Source: Sphaerulina vaccinii
Lineage: Eukaryota > Ascomycota > Dothideomycetes > Mycosphaerellales > Mycosphaerellaceae
Length of the DNA: 64,000 nt
Assembly (NCBI GenBank): GCA_022570795.1
Contig: JAKUDP010000014.1
Span: forward strand, 868,001 to 932,000
Direction of reading: 5' to 3'
In this document: piece by piece, positions 9,362 to 19,962 of the stretch
How the letters are laid out: every line of letters begins with the position of its first letter
Numbering within the stretch: the first letter of the stretch is position 1
Notes under the pieces: model-generated
Databases searched by the model: none
What the model was told of the DNA's origin: nothing
Seen by the model: the letters and a program-made list of their open reading frames with translations, nothing else
Position numbers and translations under genes: made by a program

Positions 9362-11599
9362 CTACGATTCAGTACTTTTCGTGTCTTGCTCCACCGCACC
9401 TGGCCTCCACCTCGCGAGGATCTTTCTGACGGACGTCCTCGCACCACTGTTCTCCTTATACATCTCTTCCGCACAATCAATCGCCATTTGTCGCACGGGC
9501 GGCCTCAACATGATGAGGTATAGGAGTGAGTTGGTACTGATCTGTATCCGCTCGGGATCCTCTGCGATCTTCTTGACCCGATCGAAAATGGCTCGATTGA
9601 CTGCAGGCACCTCCGACAACAGCCTGATCAATATTCGTCCGTCCTTAACATCGAACAGGGGCATCATATTATCAAGCAGCCGGAGCGTCCATTTCCAGTA
9701 GTTCGGTAGATCATCGTCCTCGACGTCTTCGCCGTCATCCTGCTTCCGCCGTTGGAGAAGTCTTTCGGAGTACCACTCTTCATTCAACCAGTTGATTGCC
9801 ACATCGATTCGTGAACGGAAATTATCCATCACGTACGTTAGCAATGCTTCCCTTAGAGCATTATCGAGATTCTGCATTTGTCCTTTCTTGATCAAGCTGC
9901 GATCTCCGTTTTCTGGTTTCATGTCATCTCCGCTGCCATCGAGTTCAAATGCAGTCCGCGTGGCTAGCCGTGTCGCCAATATGACCCAGCCATCACGATC
10001 ATGGCCAATTCCCGTATTGGTCGCAAGGCGATTGAAACCATGTTGTGTCTGCACCGGTTTGCCTTTGGATTTCGTCTCGAGGTCAAGGTCCTTCAGTATC
10101 CCAAAGACTCGTGCTACTGTGGTCGTGGTATATTCAGCCCGTTCTTGAACTGACAGGGGCCCAGGTGGAGGTAGAGTGAAAGGCCCGATCGTCATATCGC
10201 CATCGTGCCCATTGGCTGGTGCTTGATCGAGCCTGTTTGACACCTGTTCTGCTTGTTTTACGTAGACAGCGGCAGGATCATAGCCGTCGTCATCCTCGTC
10301 CTTCATGCCCGTCATGCTATCAGGTAGATTCGACATAGGCTGCCGGTTTTCGACACTCAGCCAACGCGAACGTACGACATTGATAGCCGCTGTAACTTTT
10401 GAATCCGAGATCGCAGGAAGAAGTGCCCGTACTAGCTCTGTGACACTGGCTGGCGGCAACCGTTCTGCATGGAAGGTCGCTGCGGAATGGTTGCTGGTCA
10501 GCGTCCAGAGCTGCGCCAAAGAGATTGGACCAGCTGGCAGAGGAGGGTGGCTGGGAGGGTGCTGTTGTAGTAATGATGTACCATTCGCGACATCTGCATT
10601 CACGCGCTGGCGTTTGGCATCGTTGAGACCATCGACAGGCTCGTCCGGAGCTGGGCGCTTGAGATGTGGGTTCTCCGAGAACGCTGAGTTGAGGTTGTGC
10701 TTCAAGCGTTCTATGTGCTGCTGTATACGGACGGCAAAGGCTCCATTTGGGTTTCTCTTCAGGCAGTTGAGAAGGAAGGACATAGTTGTCCGTGTCATGC
10801 TTCGTATAGCGATCTTATCCTTGCCACTCATCTGCGCGCTGACTAGCTTGAGAGGGTTGAAGCTCAAGATTGCTGTCAATATCTTTGTCGATATACTTGC
10901 ACGTCGGTGCACCAGGGTAGAGAGTGCATTGAGTGTTGCAGTGATGATGAGTGGGTCATTCAAGTTGTCCTGTAGCACGCCGAGTAGCCTGTCCAATAGT
11001 CCTGAGGCCTCTGCTTCCAGGTTTGCAGGTGGGATGATAGGATGATCTCTGGGCACCAATGCTAGACTGATCTCGTTGTTCTCTGGTCGGCGAGGATCTG
11101 CTATCAGACCGGGTGTCTGCGTCTGCACGACAGCAGCCACGAACTTGATACAACATATCCGTACCCCAGGTAGAGCAGTGTCCATCCTCCGCAGGATGCT
11201 GCTCTTGATCGCTGCTATCTTCGCCCACGTCTCACTGTCTGAAGAGTTGCTGACTGTATGTCTGAACACATGCGGATATATGCTCGCGGCACATTGTACA
11301 GCACTCTTCACGACGCTGGTATCCTCATCCTCGCCCGTACTTTCTTTGCGACCCAGGTAGCCCTTGAGCGTGTCGAGCACGACCAGAGATAGCTGCTGCT
11401 TCTCATCTGCTGTCACCACCTGAGATGCGAACGTCTCTGCCAGAAAGTCTGCTCCCCATCTCCGCAGTCCAAGGGAAGCTGTGGGCGCAATGGCCGTGAC
11501 GATGCCGGGCACTACTTGGGGGTACAAGGTGTGGTCTTTGAGCGCGAGTTTGCGTGCTGAGTCAAGGTTCTGCAGCGTTGCTGCGTCTGCATCTGCCAT
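9362..11599 (-). CDS. PTA1: mRNA cleavage/polyadenylation factor Pta1 (symplekin)
   Basis: Single exon, 745 residues, ATG at 11599. The N-terminal ~330 residues form the HEAT-repeat region of the symplekin/Pta1 family, the scaffold of the nuclear cleavage and polyadenylation factor that docks the Ssu72 phosphatase. Typical features are the LNSARKLAL-type opening helix (here LDSARKLAL), the NALSTLVHRR segment, and a basic linker resembling a nuclear localisation signal near KRPAPDEP...KRQR. The C-terminal helical part (QISTNSLLYLIMLRPPVR) is conserved in fungi. It is shorter than human symplekin but normal for Pezizomycotina. It is divergent from COA3 across 290 bp. Confidence 0.92.
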   Translation of the reverse strand: MADADAATLQNLDSARKLALKDHTLYPQVVPGIVTAIAPTASLGLRRWGADFLAETFASQVVTADEKQQLSLVVLDTLKGYLGRKESTGEDEDTSVVKSAVQCAASIYPHVFRHTVSNSSDSETWAKIAAIKSSILRRMDTALPGVRICCIKFVAAVVQTQTPGLIADPRRPENNEISLALVPRDHPIIPPANLEAEASGLLDRLLGVLQDNLNDPLIITATLNALSTLVHRRASISTKILTAILSFNPLKLVSAQMSGKDKIAIRSMTRTTMSFLLNCLKRNPNGAFAVRIQQHIERLKHNLNSAFSENPHLKRPAPDEPVDGLNDAKRQRVNADVANGTSLLQQHPPSHPPLPAGPISLAQLWTLTSNHSAATFHAERLPPASVTELVRALLPAISDSKVTAAINVVRSRWLSVENRQPMSNLPDSMTGMKDEDDDGYDPAAVYVKQAEQVSNRLDQAPANGHDGDMTIGPFTLPPPGPLSVQERAEYTTTTVARVFGILKDLDLETKSKGKPVQTQHGFNRLATNTGIGHDRDGWVILATRLATRTAFELDGSGDDMKPENGDRSLIKKGQMQNLDNALREALLTYVMDNFRSRIDVAINWLNEEWYSERLLQRRKQDDGEDVEDDDLPNYWKWTLRLLDNMMPLFDVKDGRILIRLLSEVPAVNRAIFDRVKKIAEDPERIQISTNSLLYLIMLRPPVRQMAIDCAEEMYKENSGARTSVRKILARWRPGAVEQDTKSTES

Positions 11600-11889
11600 C
11601 GCGACAGCAGGCGCACGCGACGCCTGTAATGCGGTAGATCACAAGGCAAGGAAAGCAGCTATGTAACTACAGTGTCCAACGCGTACTCAAACTCCTCCCT
11701 GTGTGTCGCATTGCGGTGGAGACTGTAGATGTAGATGTTGACGAGCGCGAGAAGATGTGGTTGTTAAGTTGCGAGGTGTGTTAAGCTGTTGAAGTTGAAG
11801 TGGTGGAGAAGATGGAAGAAGAGCTAAACTGTACCCGCATCAACTTATGCATCACTGACTCCAAGCCACTTCTATCACAACACACAAAT

Positions 11890-12259
11890 ATGCCTCTTGG
11901 AAGGTATGAATCGATCGCGCCGAGATTACGCTCAATGCCTACTGACACTATACAGACTACCACAGTCGTCCTACTACGACAATCGCAATCGTCCGACCGC
12001 AGCCCTCTACCGAGCACGACAGCCATACTTGATTCGAAATGCTGTAACAGGATTGGCCATATTTGGCTTCGTCGCGGGAGTTTGTTCGTGGCAATCGTTG
12101 AACAACAGGAGTAGACACGATCGCTGACGAAGAGCAGACACATGGACGATCAAAGCTATCGGTCAAGACGACTTCTCCGATGTTCCTATACCAGACGCAC
12201 CAGCGCAACCAGCAGCGGCCCCTCACACGAGTACAGTAAAGAGCGCAGGCAAGGCATAG
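11890..12259 (+). CDS. COA3: Cytochrome c oxidase assembly factor 3
   Basis: Small inner-membrane protein that holds newly made Cox1 with Cox14 and couples its translation to assembly. The gene is split: exon 1 is 11890-11903 (14 nt, MPLGR), exon 2 is 11956-12083 and exon 3 is 12138-12259. Introns are 52 and 54 nt, each with a CTGAC branch site. The product is 87 residues. It carries the family signature Y-R-A-R-Q-P-Y before one membrane helix (NAVTGLAIFGFVAGVYTWT) and the QDDFSDVPIP motif after it. The phase of intron 2 was fixed by this homology: the alternative GTTTGT donor breaks the frame. Confidence 0.92.
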
Positions 12260-12605
12260 TGCGATCACAGAGTGGTCAAGGAGCACGATAATCACGAACA
12301 TTAGGGTGGCGTTGTGGACAGGGAATTGATCGAGAATGGTTGTACAAAAGTTGTACATATAAGCTGTGAAGAGATTCGCAATCTTCCATGCGATTCGTGA
12401 GCTGGCAGTACATATACTGCTACAGCACCACCTGGCGGTGAGAGTGGGACCTGGCGAGCCTAGTGTATGGAAATGGCTGCATTGAAGCAGAGCCATGATT
12501 GCATAGAGGAAATCCGCGAATGCTCCCTTGCGCGTCGAGCTGCACAGAGGCAGCGGCACTATTTACAACGACGTATAGACAGACTCACAGGTACATCCAG
12601 CGAGC
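12260..12605. other. Convergent 3' intergenic region
   Basis: 346 bases between the stops of two small mitochondrial genes. They should contain both 3' UTRs and terminators. No coding frame is supported. Confidence 0.5.
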
Positions 12606-13394
12606 TTAGCTAGCTGGAGTCGTGGCTAATGCTGGGTCCACGTTTCTGAATTGTACCACCGGCTGCTCGACAGGCACCGAGTTGTTCTTCAATTGCTCCA
12701 GCTTCTTCTCGTTGTCCTCTCTCGCTTCCTTCTCGTACTTTGCAATCAGTCCGTCCAGGTTGGCACTTCCGTGACCAGCACGCACGTTGTATGGCGAGCC
12801 GGCATTCACAATTCTGAGGCCACGAAGTTAGCTTTGCGGACTTATAGCGAACTGACTGGGGAGATCCAACATACTCTGGAAATCGCAAATCCACTGTTCT
12901 GACTTGCTGATTGGGCTCATTCAAGAAGAGCACTCGGTCTGCGGCCGCCTGCTGCATAGCTTGCGTGTGAAGGTCGTTCCGCCGTGCCCACTTGATCGCA
13001 TATTCGGCGTATGTGTCTCTGATGAGTCGCGTGAAGTATGGTTGCTCGTTCGTGCCTTGCGATGTGAGCTTGTAGACTGCAAGCGATAGAGGTAGTGCCG
13101 CAAGTGCGATGAAGAAGCCAGCCTGGGCATTGTGTTAGTACCATAGCCTCAAGAATGCATGACTCTGCCTGCTCTTTCTCATGACCGCCGATGCCAGACT
13201 CTCGAGAAGATCGCTTTAAGGGGACGTACGCCGAAGGATTCGTTCTTGTTCGGGGGGTGCTTCGCGTGGGCGGCCTGTCCCTCGGACACGAGTTCTGGTC
13301 CGTGGTGGTCTCCAGCAAAGCGTCGTTGGCTCTGCTGGGATCGGAGGCGAAGTCGCTGCGCAGAGCGTGCTGCTGTCCGTCTGACAGGCTGCAT
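12606..13394 (-). CDS. NADH:ubiquinone oxidoreductase 17.8 kDa-type subunit
   Basis: Accessory subunit of mitochondrial complex I, matching the Neurospora 17.8 kDa subunit family. Exons 13394-13230, 13122-12875 and 12813-12606 give 206 residues. Intron 1 (107 nt) has a perfect TACTAAC branch box; intron 2 is 61 nt with donor GTATGT. The N-terminus is an Arg-rich mitochondrial presequence (MQPVRRTAARSAQRLRLRSQ). It is followed by one membrane helix (AGFFIALAALPLSLAVY) and the family core WARRNDLHTQAMQQAA, then RFPEIVNAGSPYNV. It lies tail-to-tail with COA3, another respiratory-chain gene. Confidence 0.92.
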
Positions 13395-14028
13395 GGTGTA
13401 TGTGATATCGTGTCGTCAATGTCGCGCAGCTACAAGGTCAAGTCGAGGTGAAGTGAGTGTGGAGAATGCTGCGGGACTATCCGCGTGATGAAGGGTTGAA
13501 CAATGTGAAGGTAACACATTTGAGTTCTTGATAGACTTGAAATACGAGGATTATATTGTCATGCTCAGTCTTCTACTTACGACTGCCTATCTGCTCTCGC
13601 AAGTCTCGTTGAGACTGCATTTGGACGAGCTCCCCTACCGCAATTCGTCTGCAGTCGGCAACCAGGCCACATCACTGCGAGGACATTCCCACCACTCCAC
13701 CACTGCCAACTCTGCCGCCTGCTCGATGCACTCATCTCATCGCAAGCACACAGAAGCCCTGTGCTGCCATCTTGAGAACTTCAGAGCTTCTTCTGAGATG
13801 GAATTTCTTGCTGCGACTGCACGTTCTATCGACTTGCGGGTCGCGACTGGAGTAGCAGCCCGTGAAGCTGCGATGCTTACTCGCCTTGTGAAAAATCGTG
13901 TCCCGATGTGACTGATTCACGTCAAGGGATGAGGAGAGATCGCATATAACGATCAGCCAAAGTTCCGAATCTCCCTGCCACTAACTCTGCGGCTCGTTTT
14001 GCTTTCCATCATACCGTAAGTGGTGCAA
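13395..14028. other. Intergenic with one weak ORF
   Basis: 634 bases. An ATG-initiated frame at 13528-13911 (127 codons, plus strand) begins with a hydrophobic stretch (IVMLSLLLTTAYLLS). It has no recognisable domain and could be a chance frame or a small secreted orphan. I do not call it as a gene. Confidence 0.35.
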
Positions 14029-14753
14029 TCAAGTGCCTTCCATTGCTTCGTCTCCGGCCCCATCCGCCCCTTCAACCTCGCCCATCCACCATAGCGTTGG
14101 GCCAAGTCCGGGAGCCATCATGCTGCCTTTCACCAGGTAAGGAGGCATGCGACTCGCAAGCTCTTCTTCCTCCTGTGTTGCATACGTCTGGCTTCGCAAA
14201 GCATCTGGTGAGATGTCATGCCACTCTTCTTCCTCAATCCGAACCATACAGCTCTCGGTAGTGTCAAAGAAGAATTCATTCTGCCCCCCATCCTCATTCT
14301 CGGTTCGCCAGACGAACACCATGGTGTCGTTATCGTCCTTCTCCCAGGTGGATCCTTCGAATAAGGTTTCTGGCGGAACAAGAAGATCCTCATAGAAGTC
14401 GACTGAGAGGAACACACCTTGTTGACTAGACTGCGTGATGGTGGCCCGCATGATTTCGCCTTTGAAGGGGCGGAACACAACAAGTCGGAAGTCAACATTC
14501 ACATTGACGATTCCGGTTCCATGCCCGATAAGTCCTTCAGAGGCGGATATGAGAGAGTGGAAGCCGATGCATAGTCCAACCTTGTGAATGACTTTGTCGG
14601 CATATTTAGTGTTGATGAAGTCTTCGATCGAGCGGGTGCTAGGCTTGTGGAATTCATTCGGATGTATTTGGACCACGTCCGCGAGTGTGATCTGATGACA
14701 ATTAGTTATAAATTGTGCGCGAATGATCGTCCTCGACGCACCAGAGTATACAT
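14029..14753 (-). CDS. RPC25: RNA polymerase III subunit Rpc25 (RPC8)
   Basis: Pol III stalk subunit, the counterpart of Rpb7, which pairs with Rpc17 to load initiator tRNA-type promoters. A 12-nt first exon (14753-14742, MYTL) is followed by a 50-nt intron (GTGCGT donor, CTAAT branch) and a second exon (14691-14029), giving 224 residues. The start ITLADVVQIHPNEF is the conserved SHS2/Rpb7 N-terminus of the family. The central region GTGIVNVNVDFRLVVFRPF...GEI leads into the S1/OB fold; the Glu-rich tail is usual. The microexon had to be inferred, since the long frame alone lacks an ATG at its conserved start. Promoter shared with the CCCH gene (242 bp). Confidence 0.93.
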
Positions 14754-14995
14754 CTTATCGGGCTGAGGGACTTGTCAAGCACTCATGTTGATGTTGCACC
14801 GAGTGAAGTATTTCCAAGTGTGACTAGAGTCGTAAGGTCCGACTTTAATCCGAGACCGAGATCCACTTCTTCACTCTTCCTCTTCCTCTTCAATCTTCAC
14901 TTCTCAACTTCTCCTGAGACCGTGACTGATCTCACTCCCAGCAAGCGCGTCCCATGTGAAAGCTCACCGCTCGCATAGGATCTGAAGAGACGACA

Positions 14996-16642
14996 ATGAG
15001 CGGCTTTCAGTTCCCACCTCCGCCTCCGCCGCCACCTGCAAGCGGACCACATTTTCAGGTAGGTTCACCTAACCAGTCCAGTGCTCGAGGCAGAGGCAGA
15101 GGCAGAGGAAGGGGACGTGGCGAGCAGAACGACAGATTTGCAGGCTCCAATAACGGTAGTCATGCCTCGTCTCGCCCGAATCGAGCGTCGGCCTCAAGTT
15201 TTCAGAGCGCAGCAGGTTCCTATGTGGACCGGACAGTGTACTCAACTCCTGCCGGCATTCCTCCTGGCTCATATATCAATCCAGCATTTGCGCGACCCAC
15301 AACGACAACATTCGACGGCATGACTCGTAACATCTCTGGCCGGCAAACGCAGAATGCAAACACATCTGCACATGCTTCTCCATCCTCGAGCTTCACGAAC
15401 TTCGGTGGCTCCCAGGTTGGCTCCAAGCGTAAGCTGGACTCCTTTAAAGAGCATGTCTCTCAATCAGCGTCACGCAACAGCAAGACATCGACCCCAAATC
15501 GACATCCATCTTCATCTGTGATCTCGAATAGACCAGACATTGCCTTAGCACAGCAGTCGAAGAAGTCCAATGCAAATGTCTTCGGTCTCACACCAGGAAC
15601 TCTTGACCCTCATTATACATCCTCGGAGAGCGAAGGCGACGACGATAATCTTGACGAGGAAGCTATCCTAGCCCATGGTCTTGGGCCGAACCTGACATTT
15701 CATGACACCAATGGCGAAATGCGGACTCTCAATACCGCGGCAGATTTGGCGGCGTGGCGGAATGCGAGACGAGCGAACTTTCCAACCAAGGACCGCTTGA
15801 GCCAGAAACACGCCGAGAAGATGCAGATTGGCGCAGAGCGCAAGAGAATGCTCACGGAAGCTCGAGACGCACTACGGTCCGCCATGGAGGGGACGCAGTC
15901 ATTGAGTAAAGCAGCATCGCATGCTCGAAGTGAGCCTCGGGCAACGTTGAACGAGAGCAAGCCCAATTCCATCACTTCGCGCGCAAATGGCACTGCAGCT
16001 TCGGATTCTGTGGGTGCGGCGCTGTCGAATCGAAAGAAGACGAGCGAGGGCGGTAGTGCTGCGAATCATGATTCCCAGGTCATGTTACCTGTCCCAGCTT
16101 CAGATATGAACACTGAGGAACCACATGCCAAGCCTGTGCAGATCGGCGAAGCTGCAGATGAGCGAAGACAGGACATTGGTGCGACATCAATCGACACATC
16201 TGAAGGACCAGAAGCTGGTATTCGCGAGACAATTACAGTTCCAGTGTCCGCAAAGTCTGCAGCTTCGAACAATGCGTCGGATCAAGATTCGAGCGATGAT
16301 CCACCAGAAGAGACCTCATCCAAACAGAAACACACAGCCAAAACCAAATCGATCCCTTGTAGACAATTTGTTGCAAGTGGATATTGCCGTGATGGTAACA
16401 CCTGTCGCTTCAAGCATGAGCTCCCGGATCGAATGACACTGGAACGTAAGCGCCAATTTGATACGCAGAAGAAAGATCCTTTCGCACCGACATTGGACGT
16501 TGTTGATCCGGACAGCAGAAAGACAATACATCAACGTCTCCTTGAGCGTGATCGAGATGATCAAGACCAGCTAGCGTTGCAAGTCATCAAACATTTGGGC
16601 AGTAGAGGATTCTTTTCAGTCGCATCGACGAGTGCAACTTAG
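14996..16642 (+). CDS. CCCH zinc-finger protein with polyproline and RG-rich N-terminus
   Basis: Single exon, 548 residues. Residues 6-16 are a proline run, followed by an (RG)n tract typical of RNA-binding proteins and a long disordered middle. Near the C-terminus there is one CCCH finger with spacing C-x8-C-x5-C-x3-H (Cys455, Cys464, Cys470, His474). A conserved helical tail follows it (LLERDRDDQDQLALQVIKHL, then GSRGFF). This finger-plus-tail layout is found in a fungal family sometimes annotated as NUFIP1-like (snoRNP assembly). I support an RNA-binding role; the precise function is uncertain. It is divergent from RPC25. Confidence 0.85.
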   Translation: MSGFQFPPPPPPPPASGPHFQVGSPNQSSARGRGRGRGRGRGEQNDRFAGSNNGSHASSRPNRASASSFQSAAGSYVDRTVYSTPAGIPPGSYINPAFARPTTTTFDGMTRNISGRQTQNANTSAHASPSSSFTNFGGSQVGSKRKLDSFKEHVSQSASRNSKTSTPNRHPSSSVISNRPDIALAQQSKKSNANVFGLTPGTLDPHYTSSESEGDDDNLDEEAILAHGLGPNLTFHDTNGEMRTLNTAADLAAWRNARRANFPTKDRLSQKHAEKMQIGAERKRMLTEARDALRSAMEGTQSLSKAASHARSEPRATLNESKPNSITSRANGTAASDSVGAALSNRKKTSEGGSAANHDSQVMLPVPASDMNTEEPHAKPVQIGEAADERRQDIGATSIDTSEGPEAGIRETITVPVSAKSAASNNASDQDSSDDPPEETSSKQKHTAKTKSIPCRQFVASGYCRDGNTCRFKHELPDRMTLERKRQFDTQKKDPFAPTLDVVDPDSRKTIHQRLLERDRDDQDQLALQVIKHLGSRGFFSVASTSAT

Positions 16643-16990
16643 ATTCAGCAGTTGGCTTATCTGAGAGGCTTCTTACAAGTCCTCTGTCTACACGAGAGGT
16701 CTTCCCAGGGAGCACGTGTGTACAGTAAGCACTCCGATGGAGGACAGACTGCGGTCATGTACAGCTTAAGCAACTCCTATAGGAACACAAGTTGATACTG
16801 ATGGTATCAATCGATCACCCAGTTCATTGTCACACCAATCCGTGAGGACTCTGCTAAATCTATATCGAGGCCTCGCTACAACGCTCTGAGATACAATACA
16901 TCCATAATCAGATCTTTACATTCCAGAAACAGTCTTATTGGCACCACCCTTGACTCCGAGCCCGTGTCGGCATTGACAGCACGATGTACA
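16643..16990. other. Convergent 3' intergenic region
   Basis: 348 bases between two convergent genes. I see no gene in it; 3' UTRs and terminators are expected. Confidence 0.5.
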
Positions 16991-17728
16991 TTAGTAAAGT
17001 CCACACATGGTGAGCAGCAGAACCGCCATGGCCCCATCTTCACCATGAACATCTCCAAGATAGCCCAGCTTTCCCATACCAATTCCTGTCAGCGCAGCTG
17101 GGGTTTGGCTTCTGTCCTCGAGTGGCGATGGTGGACAAACACGAGATTGAATGTAAACCGCAGTTGTAGGCAAGTAGATAGCATCCGTGGCGTCCACGTC
17201 GCGGAGGTGGCGAGCCTCCGGACTATATCGTGGTGTCAAAGCAGCTGCATTGATACGCCGGGCGGCTTGATTGATGGTGTGTTCAGTGCGGTGATAATCG
17301 CCCGTTCTCCAGTAAAGGCCGAAGGACGAGAAGAGTTTCGTGGCGTCCTGGTCATGGACGAGAGATGGGAAGTGGCAACAGAAGATCAAAGTGCCGCCAC
17401 GAGCAACATAATGTCGAGCTTCATCTCTCAAAGCGATATGCTTGGGCTCAGCCAGAGCCTGATCTGTCACAAGGACGATAGGATACCGACCGCTAAAGAT
17501 CGCGGCAGCCTGAGCTTCGGTAGTGATCGAATCGACCTTGGCTTTTGCAGACAATCCAGACAATAGTCGTGAGAACTTTCCATCGAAGCCAGGTTGCTTG
17601 TTGAGTTGTAGAAGCGCAACTTTCGGTCTGCGATCGATCTGAGCTGTGCTGGTATGTGGTGGTGGCCGAGCAGGTCCGAAGAAAGGTCTAACGATCTGCT
17701 GTGAGTAGACTGCGGCTCTTGAAGGCAT
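16991..17728 (-). CDS. Fungal GATase/ThuA-like protein of unknown function
   Basis: Single exon, 245 residues, ATG at 17728. It has an alpha/beta pattern: KVALLQLNKQPGF strand-loop at residues ~35-47, IVLVTDQALAEP, a glycine turn with GGTLIFCCHFPS, and the C-terminal GKLGYLGDVHGEDGAMAV. The GYLGDVNGE-type motif and GG..hFPS box recur in a fungal family with a class I glutamine-amidotransferase-like fold, sometimes fused to MYND fingers. Here it stands alone. The nucleophile-elbow position has Cys-Cys (IFCCHF), but whether it is catalytic cannot be told. The family is recognised; the role is unknown. Confidence 0.75.
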   Translation of the reverse strand: MPSRAAVYSQQIVRPFFGPARPPPHTSTAQIDRRPKVALLQLNKQPGFDGKFSRLLSGLSAKAKVDSITTEAQAAAIFSGRYPIVLVTDQALAEPKHIALRDEARHYVARGGTLIFCCHFPSLVHDQDATKLFSSFGLYWRTGDYHRTEHTINQAARRINAAALTPRYSPEARHLRDVDATDAIYLPTTAVYIQSRVCPPSPLEDRSQTPAALTGIGMGKLGYLGDVHGEDGAMAVLLLTMCGLY

Positions 17729-18708
17729 GGTAAAGCAGTTGCAAGCGAAACGGATGGATGATCAGAAGTTAGCGACAGACATGATGAGATATGAGGAGTG
17801 TGAATAGTGATATAGAGAAAATGTTCGAGAGCGGTGAGTGTCACCGCATCCTGAGCGACCAGGACCCAGGATCGTTTCATGCTTGATGAAGGACAGGGCA
17901 GCAAGGCGAGGGAATTGATCCAGCACTCCAGGCGTTGTCGCATAGCTCGCTTTAAACAGACATCGAGCGAGCGAAAGCGTGCAGGTGCGTGAGAGGCACG
18001 TGAGGGCAATGTGATGGTGAGTGAACAATGCGCGTCTTGTACTACCGACCAGCTCCACAGAAACTGGTAGTCGCGCTTAATTAAAAATGTCCCGGGTTTC
18101 ACGGAGAGGTATGCAATATGATGGCAGTGAGATACCAGGGCGAGGCGCGGGTCGTCCACGCAATGGCTGTCTGTTCCTCGCTGAACCAGGTCAGTACTTT
18201 GATAGTGGAATGGCGAGGGCAGGATGGAGCAGGGTACGGTGGCAAGGCTGGAGAAAGAGAGCGGTCAGGACTCAGCGCAAGTGTGTCGCCAAGGCGAGGC
18301 TAGACCCTGAATAGAAACGGTTGTTCACAACCACATCTTGATACCAATACCACTACGCTCATCACCACCACCTCAACCCCTCTACCTCATTGACCGAGCA
18401 CTATTGCAGGTGAGTTCAACCAGTCTCTCCTTCCATTGGGCGTGGCTGCCTCCTGTTCGCTGGCCCGTTGCGATGCGCCAGTTCCTCCGCCCGCGCAGAC
18501 CCAGCGGCCCAGCGAAAGAACACCTGTATCTCATCGCCAAGGCAGTCGCATTCCACGCCTGTAAAATACGCGACCTTTGCACTGCATCTTGCTTCCTGCT
18601 GCCGTATCTCAGCCAACTGACTCGAACAATTCGCAGTACAGGTCAATAGCACGAACGCAGGCACATCCACTTCCACCCCTCCCGAAACAGACACCACAAC
18701 CCGCCAAT
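17729..18708. other. Divergent promoter region and ARF1 5' UTR
   Basis: 980 bases between two divergent starts. The right half should be the 5' leader of ARF1, including the leader intron listed separately. Two short frames on the plus strand around 18087-18314 have no coding support. Confidence 0.6.
18410..18636 (+). other. Probable 5' UTR intron of ARF1
   Basis: A strong GTGAGT donor after CAG at 18410 and an acceptor TCGCAG ending at 18636, preceded by an AACTGACTC branch site, define a 227-nt intron. It lies 72 bases upstream of the ARF1 ATG. Leader introns are common in highly expressed fungal small GTPase genes. It is inferred from splice signals only. Confidence 0.6.
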
Positions 18709-19383
18709 ATGGGTCTCACGTTCTCGAAGCTGTTCGACCGCCTCTGGGGCAAGAAGGAAATGAGAATTTTGATGGTCGGATTGGACGCTGCCGGAAAGAC
18801 CACCATCTTGTACAAGCTCAAGCTCGGTGAAATCGTCACCACTATCCCAACCATTGGTGCGTAGCGGAATGCAGCGGTGTAGCGATTGGGGTCGATCGCT
18901 GACAATAACGATGCACAGGTTTCAACGTCGAGACGGTCGAATACAAGAACATTCAATTCACTGTGTGGGATGTCGGTGGACAGGACAAGATCCGACCTCT
19001 GTGGAGGCATTACTTCCAGAACACTCAGGGTATCATCTTCGTCGTCGACAGCAACGATCGTGATCGTGTCGTTGAGGCTCGCGAGGAGCTGCAGCGCATG
19101 CTGAATGAGGACGAGCTCCGCGACGCTCTCCTCTTGGTCTTTGCCAACAAGCAGGATCTGCCAAACGCAATGAACGCCGCAGAGATCACAGACAAGCTCG
19201 GACTGCACAGCTTGAGGCAACGTGCCTGGGTAAGTAGCACTTTTGTGCATGGCTGTAGAGTTCGTTTTCCGAGGCTGACCAATTTCCCAGTACATCCAAT
19301 CGACCTGTGCCACATCTGGTGACGGCCTCTACGAGGGTCTCGAGTGGTTGAGCAACTCGCTGCGCAAGGCTGGCCACAACTAG
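18709..19383 (+). CDS. ARF1: ADP-ribosylation factor 1
   Basis: Small GTPase that recruits COPI and other coats at the Golgi. Exons 18709-18856, 18919-19229 and 19291-19383 encode 183 residues, the canonical length; introns are 62 and 61 nt. Gly2 for myristoylation is present. The P-loop GLDAAGKT is at residues 24-31, the switch II WDVGGQDKIRP and the G4 box NKQD are intact, and the C-terminal box is CATSGDGLYEGLEWL. The first intron splits the conserved PTIGFNVE switch I region, a common position in fungal ARF genes. Confidence 0.98.
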
Positions 19384-19962
19384 ATGGTGTAGTTCCATCA
19401 TGCGTCTCACGACAAGCACGAATCTGGACACAGCATATGGTCTGGCTCGATTCCCGTGCGAATGATTGACATGTTAGACTCGAGTTTGCGGCAGCAGGAC
19501 AAGCAGAGAGAATAACAGGCAAGAAGGGAGTTTGAAAGGGATCTGTGCCGGAGCAGCTTCTCATCTTGCCATGGCTAGCATGCTGGGGTGTTGTGTTCCT
19601 TTTCTGATGCTTCCACACAAGCAAGGTTGCTGCACACCGGCTGGGTCCTGCAAGGCGTTGTGTCTTCTTTCTTGGGGAGATGTGCGCAATGTAACACCGA
19701 GTATGAAAGTCTTGCATTCACTAGAAACTCATCTGCACTGCAATCCCTATATGCTCTGTAACTCTGTACCCTTGAACTTCCTTCTCGTGCTGTTCCCTCT
19801 GTGACCGCATTGATTATCAGATTGTGATTGTGTCTTGGCGATCACTTTTGATCGACTACCCAACTTTGTGGCAGCTCTTCCGCACCCCACCACATAACCA
19901 CGACCACCACAGCTCACATGCTTCAATAACACGATTGTGCTTCTCGCGAAACGCGCCCGACC
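19384..19962. other. Intergenic, no gene seen
   Basis: 579 bases covering the ARF1 3' UTR and the NAT1 promoter. Two short frames (60-100 codons) lack any domain or splice support. Confidence 0.5.
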
